From contig NZ_CP015363.1 in assembly GCF_002078355.1 (NCBI RefSeq), positions 1,302,001 to 1,366,000 on the forward strand: DNA of 64,000 nt. The letters run 5' to 3'. Below, piece after piece: positions 34,212-43,694 of the stretch (positions are counted from its first letter, which is position 1; each line of letters opens with the position of its first letter). The notes beneath the pieces are model-generated. The model searched no databases, was not told the DNA's origin, and was given only the letters and a program-made list of their open reading frames with translations. The DNA comes from Ferroplasma acidiphilum (GTDB lineage: Archaea; Thermoplasmatota; Thermoplasmata; Thermoplasmatales; Thermoplasmataceae). The position numbers and the translations under genes were made by a program.

Positions 34212-34667
34212 ATGGACGATAATAAACTCACAAAATTTTTAACCTCAGCAAAATTAAATGGCTATAGTTCCGGAAATGCTTATTATAAGGGCAAAATTGC
34301 CGGAACAATGGAATTTTCATTTAAAGATGGTAAATTGAAATATGCAGACATTTATTCCGGAACTGTATCATTTATCGGGCAAGAAACCGTCTTTGAGAAT
34401 AATATTCCACAGTGGGGCATGGTGTATTATGGTGCAATCCTGGATGACAGCTATGACTCCAAAGAGGTTTATGATTTTCTCCGGAGTGCCTTAAGGACCA
34501 TGCCAGAAAGCCTGCCCTTGAGAGGGAATGATGTTTTCTCAAACAATAAATTTACATACAAAAACGCCAGTGAAGGGGATATAGGGCATTTTATGGGATA
34601 TGAAGAAATTGAGGAAGCTGATAATGTTATTTATGAAATGCATTACTCTGGCGGCTATATCATATGA
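34212..34667 (+). CDS. DUF5680-like protein
   Basis: A 151-residue soluble protein: LTKFLTSAKLNGYSSGNAYY at the N-terminus, YADIYSGTVSFIGQETVFEN, PQWGMVYYGAIL, and a final EGDIGHFMGYEEI with YEMHYSGGYI. This succession matches my memory of DUF5680 (small YcgR-unrelated, Trp-Gly-Met-x-Tyr-Tyr-Gly-containing proteins of unknown role found in bacteria and archaea). An AT-rich TATA-like block lies just upstream. Confidence 0.65.
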   Translation: MDDNKLTKFLTSAKLNGYSSGNAYYKGKIAGTMEFSFKDGKLKYADIYSGTVSFIGQETVFENNIPQWGMVYYGAILDDSYDSKEVYDFLRSALRTMPESLPLRGNDVFSNNKFTYKNASEGDIGHFMGYEEIEEADNVIYEMHYSGGYII

Positions 34668-34774
34668 ATTGAAATTATGTGAACCGCATTGAAATATTTA
34701 ACACTGAATCTTCAAAATGATTCATAGTAATATTTATGAATAGCGAGTAATTTCTATGTCCTGCAGACAAAAGG

Positions 34775-34782
34775 TTTAAAAA
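34775..34782 (+). promoter_or_regulatory. TATA box of metK
   Basis: TTTAAAAA lies 21-28 nt before the ATG at 34803. This places the transcription start at about the start codon and supports ATG 34803 over the GTG at 34794. Confidence 0.5.
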
Positions 34783-34802
34783 CTTATACCTATGTGAGGC
34801 TT

Positions 34803-36017
34803 ATGGAGTCACAATTAAAAGTTGAAAGAAACATCCAGGTAGAGGCAATAAAGCAGAGCCCTACAATGAGCAGGGAAGTTGAAATTGTGGAGAGAAAGGG
34901 AATCGGGCATCCGGACAGCGTTGCGGATGGAATTGCCGAATCAGTAAGCAGGGCATTGAGCAAATATTACTTAAAGCAATATGGCAGAATATTACACCAT
35001 AATACAGATCAGGTGGAGGTGGTGGGAGGACAGGCAGATCCTAAATTCAAAGGAGGAAATGTTCTTGACCCTACATACATATTATTAAGTGGGCGTGCTA
35101 CTGCATCCGTTGGAAACGAGAGAATTCCTGTAAAATCACTGGCAATTAAGTCAGCAAAAGATTATTTGAGAGAGCATTTCCCGGATCTTGACATAGATTC
35201 TGATGTAATGATAGATTCAAGAATAGGAAATGGATCGGTGGACCTGAGAGGGTTATATGATACAAGAAAATTCAAAGCAAATGATACTTCCTTTGGAGTT
35301 GGATTTGCACCATTTACCGATACAGAGACACTTGTAAAACTTACAGAGAAATATATAAACGGCGACCTTAAGAAATCATTGCCAGCAATAGGATATGATA
35401 TAAAGGTAATGGGATTCAGGAAGGGAAGGACCATAAACCTTACAGTGGCAGCAGCATATGTGGATAAATACGTTAAAGACCCTTCAGAATATTATGCTAT
35501 AAAGGATGAACTTGTAAACAAGATAAAGGATAATGCAGTAAAATACACAGATGAGGACGTTCAGGTATTTGTAAATACTGGAGATGTCAAATCAGACAGT
35601 GTTTATTACCTTACTGTTACAGGCCTTTCTATGGAGAATGGCGATGATGGCTCCGTGGGAAGAGGAAACAGAGTCAATGGAATAATAACACCATACAGGC
35701 CAATGAGTATGGAAGCTGCAGCAGGGAAAAATCCTGTAACCCATGTGGGAAAGTTGTATAATGTACTGTCAAACCAGATAGCAGACAAAGTGGTAAAGGA
35801 AGAAGGAGGAGATATAAAGGAAGTCCTTGTAAGGATAGTTTCCCAGATAGGAAGGCCTGTAGATGAGCCTCATGTTGCATCTTTACAGCTTATCTATGAA
35901 GACAATGTTGACCCTTCAAAACATAAGAACAATATAAGGGCAATAGCAGATGACAAACTGGCACACATAGAAGAACTAACACAGATGTTTGTTGACGGAA
36001 AAGCAGATGTCTTTTAA
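34803..36017 (+). CDS. metK: S-adenosylmethionine synthetase, archaeal type
   Basis: A 404-residue enzyme making SAM from methionine and ATP. Archaeal AdoMet synthetase landmarks: ERKGIGHPDSVADGIAES, DQVEVVGGQADPKFKGGNVLDP, IDSRIGNGSVDLRGLYDT, and GDDGSVGRGNRVNGIITPYRP. Length and motifs fit the archaeal family rather than bacterial MetK. It is preceded by a good TATA box, so it is likely a strongly expressed leaderless transcript. The downstream acetyltransferase is convergent. Confidence 0.95.
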   Translation: MESQLKVERNIQVEAIKQSPTMSREVEIVERKGIGHPDSVADGIAESVSRALSKYYLKQYGRILHHNTDQVEVVGGQADPKFKGGNVLDPTYILLSGRATASVGNERIPVKSLAIKSAKDYLREHFPDLDIDSDVMIDSRIGNGSVDLRGLYDTRKFKANDTSFGVGFAPFTDTETLVKLTEKYINGDLKKSLPAIGYDIKVMGFRKGRTINLTVAAAYVDKYVKDPSEYYAIKDELVNKIKDNAVKYTDEDVQVFVNTGDVKSDSVYYLTVTGLSMENGDDGSVGRGNRVNGIITPYRPMSMEAAAGKNPVTHVGKLYNVLSNQIADKVVKEEGGDIKEVLVRIVSQIGRPVDEPHVASLQLIYEDNVDPSKHKNNIRAIADDKLAHIEELTQMFVDGKADVF

Positions 36018-36020
36018 ATT

Positions 36021-36488
36021 TTATATTATTTTCCACATAAGGTAAGCGTCGGATAAATCCGAGTAATAATTTTTTAATGTTGAAATAATAGAGAAACCAT
36101 TCCTTTTGTAAAATTTTATTCCGTTTTCATTGTCAGTGCGCACTTCCAATCTTACTGTGGACAGGCCAGCACGGATCATGACATTTAACTCCTGTGTCAA
36201 CAGTGCCTTGCCTATACCTGCATACCGGAATTCCTGTTTAACGGCAAACAGTAAAATTCTGCCTTCCGTGCCGGAATATTTAGCTCCAATAATAAAACCA
36301 ACTACAGAATCAAAATTGTCGTACACTATAAATGCCTGGGGCCATGCCCTGTAAAGGTCGAGTATCAGGGATTTAGTGTAGTACTCAGACAATGAGCACT
36401 TTATTATTTCCATTATAGTCTCACTATCTTTTATTTCGAATCCTCTGGGATAACCAAAAAATGAGTTCCCTGCGGCCATATATGCCAT
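36021..36488 (-). CDS. GNAT-family N-acetyltransferase (RimI-like)
   Basis: A 155-residue protein with acetyl-CoA-binding motif A VKQEFRYAGIGKALLTQEL and motif B STVRLEVRTDNENGIKFYKRNGF, the pattern of RimI/Ard1-type N-terminal acetyltransferases. The start is set at ATG 36488 because the longer frame to 36554 (TTG) overlaps the neighbouring membrane gene and adds an atypical leader; ATG 36479 is also possible. Substrate unknown. Confidence 0.82.
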   Translation of the reverse strand: MAYMAAGNSFFGYPRGFEIKDSETIMEIIKCSLSEYYTKSLILDLYRAWPQAFIVYDNFDSVVGFIIGAKYSGTEGRILLFAVKQEFRYAGIGKALLTQELNVMIRAGLSTVRLEVRTDNENGIKFYKRNGFSIISTLKNYYSDLSDAYLMWKII

Positions 36489-36519
36489 GTATATGTATAA
36501 AATATTATAATCTTTCCAA

Positions 36520-36921
36520 TTACACCAGGAACCTGGGGACGACAAGCATTGCAAAAAACAGGTTGAAAAGTACTATAGAAGCCATTCCCACATAAAGATA
36601 GTTTTTGTCATCAAAAAATGAAAGCCAGCCTATAAACACCACGGTGATAGGTGTGAATATGAGAACCCAGAGCCCTACTGTTATAAAATAAAGGCCATCT
36701 ATTGCAGAAAGGCCTGATACTATCTTGCTCAGCGATACTGATTTTGAATCTATTCCATGTGCCAGTGCGTAATTATAATTGGACATCTGAGATAGTGTGA
36801 ATCCATCTCCCCCATTCTTCGCAAACAGGATTATGACACCAACTACAATAAAAGAAACGCTTATCATTACTCCTGCTTTCAGGAAATAACTTATTATTAT
36901 TTCATCGTCGTGATTTTTCAT
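36520..36921 (-). CDS. DUF1634 membrane protein
   Basis: A 133-residue protein with three transmembrane segments: SYFLKAGVMISVSFIVVGVIILF, then SAIDGLYFITVGLWVLIFTPI, then YLYVGMASIVLFNLFFAMLVV. This is the DUF1634 pattern, a family regularly encoded beside TauE/SafE transporters. It overlaps the upstream TauE/SafE gene by 20 nt, so both form one unit, probably one transporter complex. Confidence 0.8.
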   Translation of the reverse strand: MKNHDDEIIISYFLKAGVMISVSFIVVGVIILFAKNGGDGFTLSQMSNYNYALAHGIDSKSVSLSKIVSGLSAIDGLYFITVGLWVLIFTPITVVFIGWLSFFDDKNYLYVGMASIVLFNLFFAMLVVPRFLV

Positions 36922-37897
36922 TGACCTTCCTCCACTCTTTCCTTTTAGAGTTATAAAATAGAAGCGATATTAATACTATAGATATTATAACAGATATAAA
37001 GAACTGTATCATCAATGAGAAAGTGATCAGGAAATTTATGAGGTGAAGTCCTTTAAACACCATATCGAATCCCAGGAATGATAGTATTGCGAAGAATATC
37101 CATCTTATATTTTCATTAGAAATTTTTACAAGCACCTTTGCTCCGAAAAATGCCCCTATTAAAACCCCTATTGCCGTTGCTGCAGCTATGAATAGATTTA
37201 TATATCCTTCATACCAGTATATTGAACTCCCTGTTGCTGCGGTTATTCCTATCATAAAATTGCTTGATGTTGTTGTAACCTTCATGGGAAGGTTCATTGC
37301 CCAGTCCATCCCCAGGACTTTCAATGCACCAGAGCCAATTCCAAGCAGTCCAGAAACAAACCCTGCAAAAAACATTACTATTTCTCCAAGCCACCATCTA
37401 ATCCCATGATATTTTATTGTTTTTCTCAACCTTTCATCATAATAAGAGCCGGTAAGCTGGAATAACTTTGTGCTCCAGTCCGGTTTTGTTTCAGGTGGAA
37501 CTTCCTTTCCAATTTTTTTAATTGTTGGTATTAATGAAAATAAAAGCACAAGCCCGAAGATAACGTAAACTGACCATATCAATGCGTGCTTATCAATAAA
37601 AACTAATGTAAGAGACCCAACTATTGCACCTGTGGTGGTGGCAATTTCCAATCCTATTCCTATCTTTATATTGGCTATTTTTTTCTTTGTGTATGCACTT
37701 GCAGACCCTGCAGATGTTGCTATAGTAGAAATAAGGCTCGCACCGGCAGCAAAGATAAAAGGAATGCCGTAGAATAATGTCAGCACAGGAACCAGTACTG
37801 TTCCGCCGCCAAGTCCTGTTAATGATCCAATGAATCCTGCAATAATAGAGCCGAAAACTATAGTCAGGAATTTCAATGCTATTAAAAGTAAAGTCAT
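36902..37897 (-). CDS. TauE/SafE-family sulfite/organosulfur exporter
   Basis: A 331-residue protein with eight or more transmembrane segments. Two family repeats are recognisable: GSIIAGFIGSLTGLGGGTVLVPVL near the N-terminus and AGFVSGLLGIGSGALKVLGMD in the second half. Proteins of this family export sulfite, sulfoacetate or related anions, or import sulfur compounds, which suits a sulfur-rich acidic habitat. It is the first gene of an operon with the DUF1634 gene. Confidence 0.88.
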   Translation of the reverse strand: MTLLLIALKFLTIVFGSIIAGFIGSLTGLGGGTVLVPVLTLFYGIPFIFAAGASLISTIATSAGSASAYTKKKIANIKIGIGLEIATTTGAIVGSLTLVFIDKHALIWSVYVIFGLVLLFSLIPTIKKIGKEVPPETKPDWSTKLFQLTGSYYDERLRKTIKYHGIRWWLGEIVMFFAGFVSGLLGIGSGALKVLGMDWAMNLPMKVTTTSSNFMIGITAATGSSIYWYEGYINLFIAAATAIGVLIGAFFGAKVLVKISNENIRWIFFAILSFLGFDMVFKGLHLINFLITFSLMIQFFISVIISIVLISLLFYNSKRKEWRKVNEKSRR

Positions 37898-38128
37898 TTA
37901 CACTTTATTACATTACTATATTTATTATTTATCAATGGAAATTATATATATCCTGATTTAAATTATTGATAGTATATATTAATTGCTGTAATTATAAAAA
38001 GTTCCTGTATCATTATAATCTACCTACACGTTAATATTAATTCTGCCGGTGATTTACAGGCAAAAACTGCCTGGCATATGAAGTATATTATGAATCTCAG
38101 AGTTTATATGTTATCCATATGCAATAGC

Positions 38129-39274
38129 TTAACTCCGGTTTACTTTCAAATTAAGCTTTCTGAAGCCATACATTATATCGCTATCTATTCTATCATCAGG
38201 GGAAGGCTTTTCAATTTCAAATCCAGGAACAGCCTTTGAAAATTCTTCCAGTGCTATTCTAGCTTCCAATCTTGCAAGTGGTGCACCAAGGCAAAAGTGT
38301 ATTCCCTGGCCGAATGCCATATGCCTCTTTTCCTTTCTGTATGGATTAAATGATTCCCCATCCTCAAATACTTCCTCATCCCTGTTAGCGGATCCGAGGT
38401 ACAAAGCAAGTATGTCATTTTTCAAAATCTCTTCACCCCCGATCTCTGTATCTATTTTAGAGTATCGTCTTGTTGATTGCACAGGCGATCTATATCTCAG
38501 GGTTTCCTCTACAACGCCGGGTATTATGGATGGTGTTTTTCGCATGTCATCATAAATTTCAGGATGGTCATATAAAGAGAGAATAGCGTTTGTGATAAGA
38601 TTGGTTGTGGTTTCGTTTCCGGCTACAAGAAGCAGTATTGCAAATCCAGCAATTTCCTTATCTGAAAGCTTCCTTCCATCCATTTCAACTGTAGAAAGCC
38701 TTGATATGAGGTTATTTCCATTAGAGTTTCTGTCTATTTTTTTGTAAAAATAATCTGCCATATCATATTGTGTTTCTATATCAGGCCCTCTTCCAAGGGA
38801 TGTTGCCAGCTTATCTGACCAATCCCTAAAAATTTCAGAATCAGACTCTGGAACGCCAAGCATCTCAGAAATAACCCTTATTGGCAACTGGTAGGACAGA
38901 TCTGAAACAACATCTGAATTCTCCTTTTCCACAATTGCATGGACAAGCATTCTGGCAAGTTCCCTGATTCTCGGTTCAAATAATTCTATACTGCGTGGTG
39001 TGAACGCACTGCCAACAAGGCTTCTTAAGGTGGTGTGCAGGGGAGGGTCAAGCAGCAATATGCTTGGTGTAGTTTTCTCGTTGAGCATTGCTGCCATTTC
39101 TTCCCCTAAAAGGTCACGGAACTGGGAAGAAAAATTCTGGTGGTCAGAAAGGATTCTGGATATGGTTTTATATTTGAAAATATGTATCATATTTCCTTCC
39201 CTGTATACAGGTGAGCTTTTCCTCATTTCACGATACCATTCAAATGGTTCTTGTTTATATGTAGGAATTCCCAT
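38129..39274 (-). CDS. Cytochrome P450 (CYP119/CYP231-like)
   Basis: A 381-residue soluble P450. I-helix oxygen-binding motif LLLVAGNETTTN, K-helix EETLRYRSP (ExxR), and heme-binding FGQGIHFCLGAPLAR with the thiolate Cys at about 328. The small size and lack of a membrane anchor match thermophilic archaeal P450s. Substrate is unknown; no ferredoxin or reductase gene is adjacent. It is monocistronic between convergent and divergent neighbours. Confidence 0.95.
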   Translation of the reverse strand: MGIPTYKQEPFEWYREMRKSSPVYREGNMIHIFKYKTISRILSDHQNFSSQFRDLLGEEMAAMLNEKTTPSILLLDPPLHTTLRSLVGSAFTPRSIELFEPRIRELARMLVHAIVEKENSDVVSDLSYQLPIRVISEMLGVPESDSEIFRDWSDKLATSLGRGPDIETQYDMADYFYKKIDRNSNGNNLISRLSTVEMDGRKLSDKEIAGFAILLLVAGNETTTNLITNAILSLYDHPEIYDDMRKTPSIIPGVVEETLRYRSPVQSTRRYSKIDTEIGGEEILKNDILALYLGSANRDEEVFEDGESFNPYRKEKRHMAFGQGIHFCLGAPLARLEARIALEEFSKAVPGFEIEKPSPDDRIDSDIMYGFRKLNLKVNRS

Positions 39275-39384
39275 AAATTAATATTGCGATTTAATATATT
39301 ATTTTGCCCATGATGAATTAAAATATGACAGCAGAATTAAGCTTAATCAATAAAAATAAAAAGGATGATAATATCACTTCTTAG

Positions 39385-40161
39385 ATGATCCAGAAATATT
39401 ACAGGGGCAAACCATCATATGGGGATGATTTTGATTATATACTTATATCCCGTATGACAATAAAATCAGATACCTTTGACGGGATTTTCCATGACGTTTA
39501 TTCCAATCATTACGACCTTACACTATTATTTGGAAAGCAGGGCATTATCGCTTTTATTTATGGATTGTTTATCAAACTCTCCCTATCTGTCAAGAAGGGG
39601 AAGGTACTTCCATTTGGAACTATTTATTCCAGGAATGCCTATGAATATCTCATTTCAAAAAATATTGTGCCTGACATGGAAAAAAACATGATACTTGGAA
39701 ACACATTGCTGTTGAAAAACAGGAGTTTTGAATATAAGATAGTAAATACCAGATTGCGCTGCAGGGAAAATATTCACTTTAAGGACTTCCTTGACCTGAC
39801 TATCAGAAGAGGAAATATGTTCAGGTATATTATTGTAGGAATTACAGGGGTCATTGTAAATGAGGGTGTACTGCTCCTCCTGCATGGCAAGCTTGGAAGT
39901 GAATTAAGCATTATACCCGCAATTGAAATTTCAATTATTTATAACTTTATTTTAAACAATAAATACACATTTAAAGGAAGGGGGCATTTTTACATGAGAT
40001 TGGCTAAGTACAATTTATTTAATCTCATAGGATTCGCTGCCAATCTTGGTGTGTATTATACAGCGGTGTATTACAGGACAGATATATACGTGGCAGATTT
40101 CCTTGGTATACTGGTGGCATTCATAATTACATACACAACTGCCACCATGATAGTGTGGTAA
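39385..40161 (+). CDS. GtrA-like membrane protein with truncated GT2-type N-terminal domain
   Basis: A 258-residue protein. Residues 130-258 form a GtrA/DPMS-type four-helix membrane domain (MFRYIIVGITGVIVNEG, later YNFILNNKYTFKG and YNLFNLIGF). Residues 1-130 resemble the second half of a dolichol-phosphate-sugar GT2 glycosyltransferase but lack the nucleotide-sugar-binding start and DxD. An in-frame stop lies directly before the ATG, so the truncation is real in this sequence. It likely takes part in lipid-linked sugar or surface glycan work; 1 nt separates it from the next gene. Confidence 0.7.
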   Translation: MIQKYYRGKPSYGDDFDYILISRMTIKSDTFDGIFHDVYSNHYDLTLLFGKQGIIAFIYGLFIKLSLSVKKGKVLPFGTIYSRNAYEYLISKNIVPDMEKNMILGNTLLLKNRSFEYKIVNTRLRCRENIHFKDFLDLTIRRGNMFRYIIVGITGVIVNEGVLLLLHGKLGSELSIIPAIEISIIYNFILNNKYTFKGRGHFYMRLAKYNLFNLIGFAANLGVYYTAVYYRTDIYVADFLGILVAFIITYTTATMIVW

Positions 40162-40162
40162 C

Positions 40163-42016
40163 ATGGAAAAAACAGGTACACTGGACAGGATTCAACGCAT
40201 TATATTGAATGAAACCGCCACAGTGCTAATTTTATCGGCTTTCGTGGCATTCGGGCTTTTTGGTTACCTTAACGTTTACGCCATAGTACTGGAAACTGCA
40301 TTGCTTCTGCTTGCATTTATAATACTTCTCGCATCTAACCTCAATGGATGGTTCCGATTCAAGCCATTTTATGTACAGGCTTTCCTGTATTCCACCATGT
40401 TGCTTGTGGACATGGTAATATTTCTGGCAGTTTCCAACCGGGCAATGAAATATGTTCTTCTTGCAGTTGCAACAGTATTGTTGTTAATTGTATCCTATAT
40501 ATTCTATAAAGACCCGGACTCCTATGCTTTCCTGAAAAAAAGGGAGCATATGGTAAAACCTATTTACATAATTGTGTCTGCTGCATTCATTGTAGCTGTG
40601 TCTGCAATTGCTGTACTTGTTGCATTTGAACCAACTGATGAGTTCCTTATTGATTTGTATTCCGCAATGAAATTCATGCATGGATTGAATCCCTATAATC
40701 CTGCAACCACGGCAGGGGTCTTTCTATATTTCAAGCATTTCAACCTTGACCTTAACGTAACCCCCACCATGTATGGTAAGGATATAACACTGCAGGGATA
40801 CCCGGCCCTGGCTTTCCTTATTTACATACCCTATGTGTACATAGGAAAATTTGCAAACCTGATAATTTCTGCTATAGCATTTATTCCGTTCATTATAATA
40901 TATAAAAAATTCAATAACAGAAAAGTAGCGCTGTATGCAATGTTTGCCCTGCTGGTAAATGTAATATTCCTTTACAGTTCGGCTTTTTCCTTAATAGGGC
41001 TGGTGTGGGTAGTATTCATTATGGTATCATATTATTACAGGGATAAACCAGTGTATTCCGGCATATTTTTTGGATTGGCACTGTCGGCAAAGCAGTTTCC
41101 TGCAATTATTTTCCCATTTATGTTTTATATGATATACAGGGAAAAGGGGATAGTTGCAGCCATAAAGTGGACTTTATCTGCATTCCTGGTATTCATGCTA
41201 ATCAATGGATATTTTATTATCAAATCACCTGTACTGTATTTCAAAGATATCCTTTCTTCAGAGATAGCAAAACTCATAGGCATCGGATTCGGGCCATCGC
41301 AATTGTCTTTCCTTAACTTTATACACATTCCTGCCACCATGTTTACGGTTTTGCTTGTGCTGTCACTGGTTGTAACCTTTATTTTATATGTAACCCATTA
41401 TGATACATTAAAATTCGAACTTTTCGCATTTCCCATGCTGATACTGTTATTCAATTACAGGCTGCTCATAACCTATGTTGCATTCTGGCCAATTATATCC
41501 CTCATATCCATAGAGGATATAAATTATAAAAAGAAAATAAATATAGATAAAAAAGCGCTGAAACGTTATGCCACATACGCTTTTGCAATATTAATTGCAA
41601 TATTAATTGTGGGGGCATATTTCGGTGTGCATTCCACAGAGGATGTTAAAGTCAATTCCATAAGCCTTGACATGTCAAAGGGGAAAATTCAGAAGATATA
41701 CATGAATGTTACATATACAGGCACTGCCTCGGAAAACATATATTTCCGAGGAATAATAAACGAAACAAATTATAATGGCCTCCTGTTCAATTACACGGGA
41801 AATAGATTGAGTCCTGGAAGCACCACAAATATTACACTGTATCCTGTAAGGGGTGAAACAATCCCGGATAATATTACAATTGACCTGATAGGATACAATG
41901 GAACTGTCCAGGGTTCATCTGCTTACACAATAAATAACTGGAAGGTTACGCCTTACCATGATTTGCTATATAATCCTCCGCAAAATAAGTTATCGCTAAG
42001 TCAGAGCCTGCCCTGA
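40163..42016 (+). CDS. GT-C-type membrane glycosyltransferase-like protein
   Basis: A 617-residue protein with about 12 transmembrane segments up to residue 490, then an extracytoplasmic beta-rich C-terminal domain with many N-x-S/T sites. The loop DEFLIDLYSAMKFMHGLNPYNPA, with an acidic residue after the first helices, and the YPALAFLIYIPY helix resemble GT87/GT-C enzymes using lipid-phosphate sugars outside the cell. With the GtrA-like gene just upstream it suggests cell-surface or glycoprotein glycosylation. The 3' end overlaps hemB on the other strand by 71 nt. Confidence 0.7.
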   Translation: MEKTGTLDRIQRIILNETATVLILSAFVAFGLFGYLNVYAIVLETALLLLAFIILLASNLNGWFRFKPFYVQAFLYSTMLLVDMVIFLAVSNRAMKYVLLAVATVLLLIVSYIFYKDPDSYAFLKKREHMVKPIYIIVSAAFIVAVSAIAVLVAFEPTDEFLIDLYSAMKFMHGLNPYNPATTAGVFLYFKHFNLDLNVTPTMYGKDITLQGYPALAFLIYIPYVYIGKFANLIISAIAFIPFIIIYKKFNNRKVALYAMFALLVNVIFLYSSAFSLIGLVWVVFIMVSYYYRDKPVYSGIFFGLALSAKQFPAIIFPFMFYMIYREKGIVAAIKWTLSAFLVFMLINGYFIIKSPVLYFKDILSSEIAKLIGIGFGPSQLSFLNFIHIPATMFTVLLVLSLVVTFILYVTHYDTLKFELFAFPMLILLFNYRLLITYVAFWPIISLISIEDINYKKKINIDKKALKRYATYAFAILIAILIVGAYFGVHSTEDVKVNSISLDMSKGKIQKIYMNVTYTGTASENIYFRGIINETNYNGLLFNYTGNRLSPGSTTNITLYPVRGETIPDNITIDLIGYNGTVQGSSAYTINNWKVTPYHDLLYNPPQNKLSLSQSLP

Positions 42017-42914
42017 ACAGGGAAATAAGCGCCTCATTTACGGTATCGGCAGCCAGTGCCCCTGAGAGTACTGCATTTTTGACCATGCTATATTCACCGC
42101 TCACCATGTATGTTGCCAGTGGCATTTTATAAAGTTGCTTTGCCCGGTAAATCATATCCAGGTAGAATAAAGCAGGCTTTACCATGATTATGTCGGCGCC
42201 TTCCTTCACATCAAGATCTATTTCACGCATTGCCTCGTCACCATTCCGGTAATCCATCTGATAACTTTTCCTGTCGCCAAATTGTGGTGTGGAATCTGCA
42301 GCATCCCTGAATGGTCCATAGAGGTTGGATGCAAATTTTGAACTGTATGCCATAATCATTGTGTTGACATAGCCATTGGAATCCATTGCCTTCCTTATGA
42401 CCCCGACCTGCCCGTCCATCATCCCTGAAGGGGCAACTATGTCAACTCCTGCCTCTGCATAGCTTATTGCCTCTTTCCCATATATATTGAGGGTTTTATC
42501 GTTGTCCACATAGCCATTGGATATTACCCCACAATGCCCTGTATCCGTATATTCACAGAGGCAGAGATCTGCAATTACATTCAATTTTGTATTTAACTTT
42601 GCAGATCTGATGGCTTTCTGGACTATTCCATCATGGTCATAGGATGATGTGCCTGAAGAATCTTTATGTTTTGGTATTCCGAAAATTATAATATTTTTGA
42701 CCCCGATGTCCTCAAGATGCCCTATGTATTTTTCATATTCATTTAATGAATACCGGTAAATTCCTGGCATTGACTTAATTGCAGTTTTTGATTTTTCCGT
42801 CTCATCCACAAAAACTGGCATTATAAGCTTATCTGAATTTATTTTGGTTTCACTGAAAATATCCCTTAGATTGCTATTTAACCTGTACCTTCTCATACGT
42901 TCAACTGGAAACAT
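41946..42914 (-). CDS. hemB: Porphobilinogen synthase (delta-aminolevulinate dehydratase)
   Basis: A 322-residue enzyme condensing two aminolevulinates to porphobilinogen. RMRRYRLNSNLRDIF N-terminus, zinc-site cysteines in ADLCLCEYTDTGHCGV, lysines in MIMAYSSKFASNLYGPFRDAA and the Schiff-base region ADIIMVKPALFYLDMI. Length is normal. It shares 71 bp with the convergent membrane gene, which is more than usual. The cofactor product serves haem or cobamide synthesis; a P450 is encoded nearby. Confidence 0.95.
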   Translation of the reverse strand: MFPVERMRRYRLNSNLRDIFSETKINSDKLIMPVFVDETEKSKTAIKSMPGIYRYSLNEYEKYIGHLEDIGVKNIIIFGIPKHKDSSGTSSYDHDGIVQKAIRSAKLNTKLNVIADLCLCEYTDTGHCGVISNGYVDNDKTLNIYGKEAISYAEAGVDIVAPSGMMDGQVGVIRKAMDSNGYVNTMIMAYSSKFASNLYGPFRDAADSTPQFGDRKSYQMDYRNGDEAMREIDLDVKEGADIIMVKPALFYLDMIYRAKQLYKMPLATYMVSGEYSMVKNAVLSGALAADTVNEALISLFRAGSDLAITYFAEDYIANHGKA

Positions 42915-42952
42915 AGGTAAATATGGTTAATTGCTAAATAAATATTGTTAAT

Positions 42953-43672
42953 TCAAATTTTTCCATTGCTTTTTAAGTATTCACTGTAAAACTCCGGATA
43001 GGCCTCATATTCTATATCATCGAAATCATGGGCTTCCATGAAGCCTTTCAGCCTGAGCAGGCAGGAATCGCATTTTCCACACGCTTTTTCCCTTCCATTG
43101 TAGCATGACCATGTAAGCCTGTATGGAACGCCAAGTTTCCTGCCAAGCTTAACTATATCACTTTTTGTAAGGTATTGCAATGGCACCATAATCCTGAATC
43201 CCTCTGTAATTCCCAGTTCCGTGCCGAGATTTAAGGTTTTTTCCATAGCGTTGAAGAATTCTGGCCTGCAATCTGGATACCCTGAATAATCTATTGCATT
43301 TGCGCCTATAAAAATAGAATTAGCTTTTATTGTTTCTCCATATGCAGCAGCAAGTGAGATAAATATGGTATTCCTGGCAGGCACATATGTAACAGGTATT
43401 TCCTTTTCAATGTTTTCCAACCCGCGCTCGGGCACATCTATTTTATCTGTGAGTGCAGAACCGCCTATCTGTGTCATGTCAATTTTAATTTTCTTGAGCT
43501 TGACTCCATAGTAATTGCAAATATCCTCTGAACTCTGTAGTTCCCTGATATGCCTCTGCCCGTAGTCAAAGCTTACAGGATAAACCTCATAGCCCTTATC
43601 CAGTGCATATGCCAGAACGGTAGGAGAATCAAGGCCCCCTGAAATCAGTATCACTGCCTTATCATTAGCCAT
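42953..43672 (-). CDS. queC: 7-cyano-7-deazaguanine synthase (QueC)
   Basis: A 239-residue PP-loop ATPase: ISGGLDSPTVLAYAL nucleotide motif at the N-terminus, the SFDYGQRHIREL family motif, and zinc cysteines in SCYNGREKACGKCDSCLLRLKGF. It converts 7-carboxy-7-deazaguanine to preQ0, the precursor of archaeosine in archaeal tRNA position 15. Likely co-transcribed with the dehydrogenase gene upstream (22-nt gap) and hemB downstream. Confidence 0.95.
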   Translation of the reverse strand: MANDKAVILISGGLDSPTVLAYALDKGYEVYPVSFDYGQRHIRELQSSEDICNYYGVKLKKIKIDMTQIGGSALTDKIDVPERGLENIEKEIPVTYVPARNTIFISLAAAYGETIKANSIFIGANAIDYSGYPDCRPEFFNAMEKTLNLGTELGITEGFRIMVPLQYLTKSDIVKLGRKLGVPYRLTWSCYNGREKACGKCDSCLLRLKGFMEAHDFDDIEYEAYPEFYSEYLKSNGKI

Positions 43673-43694
43673 GGCACATAATTATAGCACAGTA

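Noticed and set aside
36489-36554. N-terminal extension of the acetyltransferase
   Set aside because: It would start at TTG within the neighbouring membrane gene and adds residues outside the GNAT fold; ATG 36488 is preferred.
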